Below are positions 7,337 through 9,847 of a stretch of 9,847 bases of DNA, in pieces. The stretch spans positions 1-9,847 of the forward strand of contig RGBZ01000026.1 of the NCBI GenBank assembly GCA_009919365.1, given 5' to 3'. The stretch's first letter is position 1, and every line of letters starts with the position of its first letter. A program made the position numbers and the translations under genes. The notes beneath the pieces were generated by a model, which did not search any database, was not told the DNA's origin, and saw only the letters and a list, made by a program, of their open reading frames with translations. The DNA comes from a bacterium (GTDB taxonomy: Bacteria; Chloroflexota; Limnocylindria; Limnocylindrales; Limnocylindraceae).

Positions 7337-7681
7337 ATGGAGACCGCCCAGCTCGTTCTCGTCTTTATCCACCTGCTCGGGATGGCCGCAGTCGTGGGCG
7401 GCTACTTCGCCGGCATAACGAGCTCCCCGAAGCGCCTTACCGCGGGGATCACCCACGGCACTCTGCTCCAGTTCCTGACGGGCCTCCTGCTCGTTGGGCT
7501 CGCGGAGATGGGGACCGATCCGGTGAACCACACGAAGTACGGCATCAAGATTGCGGTCACCGCCGTGATTCTGTTGCTCGCATGGCCACGTCGTAAGGAC
7601 GTCTCCATCGCGGCGAACACCTATCACGCGATCGGCGTGCTCGCGCTACTCAATGTTGCCGTAGCTGTATTCGTAAAGTAG
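7337..7681 (+). CDS. Small polytopic membrane protein, first gene of the NiSOD operon
   Basis: This 114-aa protein is almost entirely hydrophobic, with about four predicted membrane helices: residues ~4-25 (LVLVFIHLLGMAAVVGGYF), ~40-56 (THGTLLQFLTGLLLVGLAE), ~67-83 (IKIAVTAVILLLAW) and ~92-112 (ANTYHAIGVLALLNVAVAVF). The second loop has the segment DPVNHTKYGIK. I recall similar small membrane proteins in Actinobacteria but none with an assigned function. The frame runs upstream, with ATG at 7310 as an alternative (nine more polar residues). I prefer 7337 because of the purine-rich AAAGGGGAG just before it and because it opens directly into the first helix. The stop lies 13 nt before sodN, so the genes should share a transcript. 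It might assist metal supply or respond to redox stress, but that is inference from position only; it has no recognisable nickel-transporter motif. Confidence 0.78.
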   Translation: METAQLVLVFIHLLGMAAVVGGYFAGITSSPKRLTAGITHGTLLQFLTGLLLVGLAEMGTDPVNHTKYGIKIAVTAVILLLAWPRRKDVSIAANTYHAIGVLALLNVAVAVFVK

Positions 7682-7683
7682 AG

Positions 7684-7688
7684 AGGAG
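7684..7688 (+). promoter_or_regulatory. Shine-Dalgarno (AGGAG) of sodN
   Basis: AGGAG sits 6 nt before the ATG at 7695, immediately after the stop of the membrane protein gene. It is one of the two strongest ribosome-binding sites in the window. It contrasts with the several starts that have none, and suggests high, independent translation of sodN. Confidence 0.8.
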
Positions 7689-7694
7689 AGAAGC

Positions 7695-8105
7695 ATGAAG
7701 AACCCATTCAGCCAGTTCACTCCGGTCACCGTTCATGCCCACTGCGACGTGCCGTGCGGCATCTATGACCCATCGGGAGCAGTGATTGCCGCCAAGACGG
7801 TCGCCCGCATGGTTGAGCTCATCGGCCAGATTGAGGTGACCGACAGCGCCACGCGCAACAAGTTTGTACGCTGCGTTGCCGTCAAGGAAGAGCACGCCGA
7901 GAAGGTGAAGCACGAAGTTCAGATCATCTGGTCCGACTACTTCAAGCCTGAGCACTTGGCGAAGTTCCCCGACCTACACGACCAGGTCTGGAAGCTGCTC
8001 AAGCTGGCGTCAAAGAACAAGCAGAACGTAGATTCAGCCGCGGCGGCAGAACTTGTGGCTGCGACCGAGGCGTTCGCTGCTACCTTCGTCGCGTCGAAGG
8101 CGTAA
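7695..8105 (+). CDS. sodN: Nickel-dependent superoxide dismutase precursor
   Basis: This 136-aa precursor dismutates superoxide to oxygen and hydrogen peroxide with a nickel site in the mature N-terminus. A 15-residue leader ending VHA precedes H16, and the nickel hook HCDVPCGIY spans residues 16-24. After cleavage the new H1, C2 and C6 would supply the ligands. The rest is the expected four-helix bundle, with the conserved WSDYFKPEH at about 79-87. Mature length (121 aa) is close to that of the Streptomyces enzyme. Relative to the Streptomyces enzyme as I recall it, the second-sphere pair Glu17/Arg47 aligns with Ala (precursor residue 32) and His (residue 67 in KEEHAE), so this belongs to another NiSOD branch. 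An extra cysteine, C60, lies in the bundle. The gene sits between a small membrane protein and sodX. The family is certain; the alignment at positions 17/47 is by eye. Confidence 0.97.
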   Translation: MKNPFSQFTPVTVHAHCDVPCGIYDPSGAVIAAKTVARMVELIGQIEVTDSATRNKFVRCVAVKEEHAEKVKHEVQIIWSDYFKPEHLAKFPDLHDQVWKLLKLASKNKQNVDSAAAAELVAATEAFAATFVASKA

Positions 8106-8114
8106 CGCACCGCT

Positions 8115-8474
8115 GTGACCGAACGACCCGGAAGGATCTGGGTCGCCGATGTTGTTGAACGCTCAATGGAGCCGGCCCTCCTTCCGGGGGACCGGCTCCT
8201 TGTGCTTCCAGCGGGCCCGCGTGGACTCCCTGGCCTCCGCGGCACACCGCCGATCGGCAGCGTCGTCATCGTTGCGCGCGATGGTCGTTTCGACGTGAAG
8301 CGTGTGGCTCCCCCACCACCTGGCACATCGGGGCTCTGGCTCCTTGGTGATAACGCGGCACTTTCACGCGACTCACGACATGACGGGCCTCTGCCCCTCA
8401 GCGCACTCCGTGGCAGAGTCGTCTACCGGATTGGGCCCAGTGGCCGTAGGGGAAGAGTCGCCGCGGCGCGCTAA
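8115..8474 (+). CDS. sodX: Nickel-type superoxide dismutase maturation protease (S26-like)
   Basis: This 119-aa S24/S26-type serine protease is predicted to remove the SodN leader so that nickel can bind. The catalytic Ser is in ERSMEPALLPGDRLLV (S17) and the general-base Lys is in FDVKRV (K62). The C-terminal box GDN..LSRDSR lies at 78-88. Unlike signal peptidase I it has no membrane helix, as expected for the SodX family acting on an intracellular precursor. The SodN leader ends V-H-A, which fits the small residues at -1 and -3 that S26 enzymes prefer. A Gly/Pro/Arg-rich loop at about 33-46 separates the Ser and Lys motifs, and the C-terminal tail is basic. The GTG at 8115 is the start, 9 nt after the sodN stop, with only a weak ribosome-binding site. 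Linkage to sodN makes the assignment firm. Confidence 0.93.
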   Translation: MTERPGRIWVADVVERSMEPALLPGDRLLVLPAGPRGLPGLRGTPPIGSVVIVARDGRFDVKRVAPPPPGTSGLWLLGDNAALSRDSRHDGPLPLSALRGRVVYRIGPSGRRGRVAAAR

Positions 8475-8484
8475 GTGAGCGCGC
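8466..8484. terminator. Perfect GC hairpin at the sodX/LLM convergent junction
   Basis: GCGCGCT (8466-8472) and AGCGCGC (8478-8484) form a 7-bp stem with loop AAGTG. The stem covers the end of sodX, whose stop is in the stem and loop, and touches the stop of the opposing LLM gene. No T-tract follows on either strand, so it could be a bidirectional terminator or a 3'-end stabiliser. Confidence 0.45.
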
Positions 8485-9425
8485 TAGAGCTGCGCGTGAA
8501 GCTCTGCCAGCAGGTCGAGTGAGTCTGTCTCGGTGGGATCCATGTGTTGCACCATGAGGCGGCTCGCCCCCGTCTCGCGGAAGGCGCGCATCTGCTGCAA
8601 CGCCTGATCAGGGGTTCCTACTAGCCATCGGGCGCGGCGTGGTGCAAGGTACTCCTCAGGATCACCAGCAGCACCAATGCGTACCATGAAGCCGCGGATC
8701 TTCTCCAGATACTCAGCCTCCGTTCGGCCGATCATCGCCCCCGTCATCGCAGAGCGATCGAGGCTTTCGGGTGCCCGGCCTGCGGCTATGCAGGTCGCAT
8801 CAAGTTGCGCGAACTTCTCGTGGGCCGTCGCAGGGGTCGACGAGGTGAGGTTGAACTCGTCAGAGAACTTCGCCGCGATGCGCATGCCACGAGGTGAGCC
8901 TTCACCACCGGTGATGATCCATGGAACGGGCGATGGCTTCGGGCGGAAGAGGGCGTCGCTCACGCTGTAGTGCGTGCCGCTAAACGACCAACCGTCGGGC
9001 CCGGCCCAGAGCGCGCGAACGATCTCGAGTTGCTCCTCCAGCATCTCTGCGCGTGTGGCCATCTCGGGGAACGGGAAGCCGTAGCGGCGATGCTCTGACT
9101 CATGCCAGCCGGTGCCGAGTCCAGCGTGGAGCCGCCGCCCCGCCATCTCCTGCACGGTGGTGACCACCTTCGCGAACTCGCCCGGCGCCCGAAAGGTGAC
9201 GGGGCTGACGAGCGTGCCGAGCGTGATCGATGTTGTCTCGCGCGCGATTCCCGCCAGCACGCTCCAGGCGTCGGTGGTGGCCTGGTCGGCAGCGCCAGGG
9301 AACGATTCGTAGTGGTCTGTGCGGAAGAAGCCACTGATCCCGACCGCCTCGGCGCGGCGGGCGGCGGCGAGCTGCTGCTCGTACGACAGGTTCATCTGCC
9401 CCTCAATGACCACGGCAATCTGCAT
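8484..9425 (-). CDS. LLM-class F420-dependent oxidoreductase
   Basis: This 313-aa luciferase-like monooxygenase-superfamily protein has a TIM-barrel fold. By family it is expected to use coenzyme F420 (FMN in some relatives) to oxidise or reduce an unidentified small molecule in the cytoplasm. The family blocks are visible: the N-terminal strand MQIAVVIEGQ, FFRTDHYESF (33-42), TLGTLVSPVTFRAPGEFAK (68-86), the signature GLGTGWHESEHRRYGFPFP (102-120), and the late WIITGGEGSPRG (169-180). The length matches the family. The ATG at 9425 is preceded by TAGGGT 6 nt upstream and no Shine-Dalgarno. The gene is divergent from the MFS exporter (102 bp between starts) and convergent with sodX. F420 rather than FMN is inferred from overall similarity to the F420 LLM subfamily; no F420-synthesis genes are in the window to support it. 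Confidence 0.9.
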   Translation of the reverse strand: MQIAVVIEGQMNLSYEQQLAAARRAEAVGISGFFRTDHYESFPGAADQATTDAWSVLAGIARETTSITLGTLVSPVTFRAPGEFAKVVTTVQEMAGRRLHAGLGTGWHESEHRRYGFPFPEMATRAEMLEEQLEIVRALWAGPDGWSFSGTHYSVSDALFRPKPSPVPWIITGGEGSPRGMRIAAKFSDEFNLTSSTPATAHEKFAQLDATCIAAGRAPESLDRSAMTGAMIGRTEAEYLEKIRGFMVRIGAAGDPEEYLAPRRARWLVGTPDQALQQMRAFRETGASRLMVQHMDPTETDSLDLLAELHAQL

Positions 9426-9431
9426 AGGCGA

Positions 9432-9437
9432 ACCCTA
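9432..9437 (-). promoter_or_regulatory. Probable -10 box (TAGGGT) of the LLM gene, leaderless
   Basis: On the minus strand TAGGGT is followed by 6 nt and the ATG at 9425, placing transcription start at the start codon. No convincing -35 is seen. The hexamer is identical to the one before the acyltransferase gene. Confidence 0.42.
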
Positions 9438-9465
9438 CCCCGCGGCAGACTTGAGCGGTGAGGAG

Positions 9466-9471
9466 TACGAT
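9466..9471 (+). promoter_or_regulatory. Candidate -10 box (TACGAT) of the MFS gene
   Basis: TACGAT fits TANNNT and would start transcription near 9478, giving a leader of about 50 nt that contains two dyads and the Shine-Dalgarno. No -35 at proper spacing was found, so the call is weak. Confidence 0.3.
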
Positions 9472-9472
9472 A

Positions 9473-9506
9473 GTTGCAACGCGAAATACCGCCAGAAATC
9501 TGACGG
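9473..9506. promoter_or_regulatory. Two dyads upstream of the MFS exporter, candidate operator
   Basis: GTTGCAAC (9473-9480) is a perfect 8-bp palindrome. CCGCCAGA (9489-9496) and TCTGACGG (9499-9506) form an inverted repeat with one mismatch around a 2-nt centre. Both lie between the probable -10 box and the ribosome-binding site of a drug-exporter gene, where a MarR- or TetR-type repressor commonly binds. The second dyad could instead fold in RNA, though a 2-nt loop is unfavourable. No regulator gene is in the window. Confidence 0.35.
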
Positions 9507-9514
9507 CGCGATAT

Positions 9515-9520
9515 GGAGGT
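9515..9520 (+). promoter_or_regulatory. Shine-Dalgarno (GGAGGT) of the MFS gene
   Basis: GGAGGT is a perfect anti-SD match 7 nt before the ATG at 9528. It fixes this start and shows that the host uses SD-led initiation for some genes while others look leaderless. Confidence 0.85.
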
Positions 9521-9527
9521 ACACGCA

Positions 9528-9847
9528 ATGCCCACCGCTAAGACTCGCCGCCCTGTTGCGGCCAAGCAACGCCCTGCCGCGAAGGAGACACCTGCCCCAG
9601 CAGGTGCCGACCTTTCGAAGCGCGCCAAGCAAGGCATCATCGTCGCGATCATGCTCGCCCTCTTCTTGGGTGCGCTTGACCAGACCATCGTCGGTACCGC
9701 GCTCCCGAAGATCATCACCGATCTAAGCGGCGCGAATCTGTACACCTGGGTGGTCACGATCTACCTACTTGCCAGCACCGTGACGGTGCCGATCTACGGA
9801 AAGCTCTCCGACCTGTACGGCCGCAAGCCGCTCCTTCTCGCCGGCGT
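9528..9847 (+). CDS. MFS transporter, DHA2 (EmrB/QacA-type) drug exporter, 3'-truncated by window edge
   Basis: Only the first ~106 residues are present. A Lys/Arg/Ala/Pro-rich cytoplasmic tail of about 30 residues precedes TM1 (about 35-50, [18 protein letters not shown]). The motif [13 protein letters not shown] (about 47-59) is the DHA2-type D1/motif C-like start, and [20 protein letters not shown] (about 69-88) forms TM2. MFS motif [14 protein letters not shown], follows at about 88-100. These proton-driven pumps of the inner membrane usually have 14 helices and export drugs, dyes or lipophilic compounds. The start is fixed by a strong Shine-Dalgarno. It lies divergent from the LLM oxidoreductase across a 102-bp region with possible operator dyads. 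The exported substrate cannot be inferred. Confidence 0.92.
   Translation, partial: MPTAKTRRPVAAKQRPAAKETPAPAGADLSKRAKQGIIVAIMLALFLGALDQTIVGTALPKIITDLSGANLYTWVVTIYLLASTVTVPIYGKLSDLYGRKPLLLAG

Noticed and set aside
1..9847. tRNA, rRNA, CRISPR array, insertion sequence or prophage remnants
   Set aside because: I saw no cloverleaf, repeat-spacer array, transposase or terminal inverted repeats, and nearly all bases are in recognised genes.

Overview
The window is a gene-dense stretch of high-GC bacterial chromosome. It holds ten protein-coding genes, two of them cut by the window edges, and I see no RNA genes, insertion sequences or CRISPR arrays. The best guess for the host is a Chloroflexota bacterium (Limnocylindria-like), with an actinobacterium as the alternative. 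The reasons are an N-terminal four-cysteine module fused to a LysM protein, which I recall from Chloroflexota proteins, an F420-type LLM oxidoreductase, a nickel superoxide dismutase, and several starts with a TANNNT box 6-8 nt upstream that look leaderless. This assignment is inference.

Layout. (1) Positions 1-3454, plus strand: the C-terminal part of an alpha-glucan phosphorylase (GT35), followed 9 nt later by a GH57 alpha-amylase/4-alpha-glucanotransferase. This is a glycogen/maltodextrin turnover operon. (2) Positions 3460-5250, minus strand: a DUF885 zinc-peptidase-like protein that converges on the GH57 gene across a perfect hairpin. (3) Positions 5274-5609, plus strand: a small NTF2/SnoaL-like protein, divergent from the DUF885 gene with only 23 bp between the chosen starts. 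Both probable -10 boxes overlap in that gap. (4) Positions 5622-7222, minus strand: a two-gene unit of a PlsC-like acyltransferase and, coupled by an ATGA overlap, a Cys4-TM-LysM protein. (5) Positions 7337-8474, plus strand: a small polytopic membrane protein, nickel superoxide dismutase (sodN) and its S26-type maturation protease (sodX), tightly spaced behind one promoter candidate. (6) Positions 8484-9425, minus strand: an LLM-class F420-dependent oxidoreductase that converges on sodX through a second perfect hairpin. (7) Position 9528 to the end, plus strand: the N-terminal part of a DHA2-type MFS drug exporter. It has a strong Shine-Dalgarno and a leader region with two dyads.

How the genes work together. 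The phosphorylase releases glucose-1-phosphate from alpha-glucan ends, and the GH57 enzyme would reshape or shorten the remaining chains. SodX is expected to trim the 15-residue SodN leader so that the new N-terminal His and the following HCxxPC residues can bind nickel. The acyltransferase and LysM protein are both envelope-associated, but I cannot name a shared pathway. The most worthwhile leads are the membrane protein joined to the NiSOD operon, the Cys4-TM-LysM architecture, the overlapping divergent leaderless promoters, the HX4E form of the acyltransferase motif, and the dyads before the exporter. I did not find a clearly new multi-gene system.
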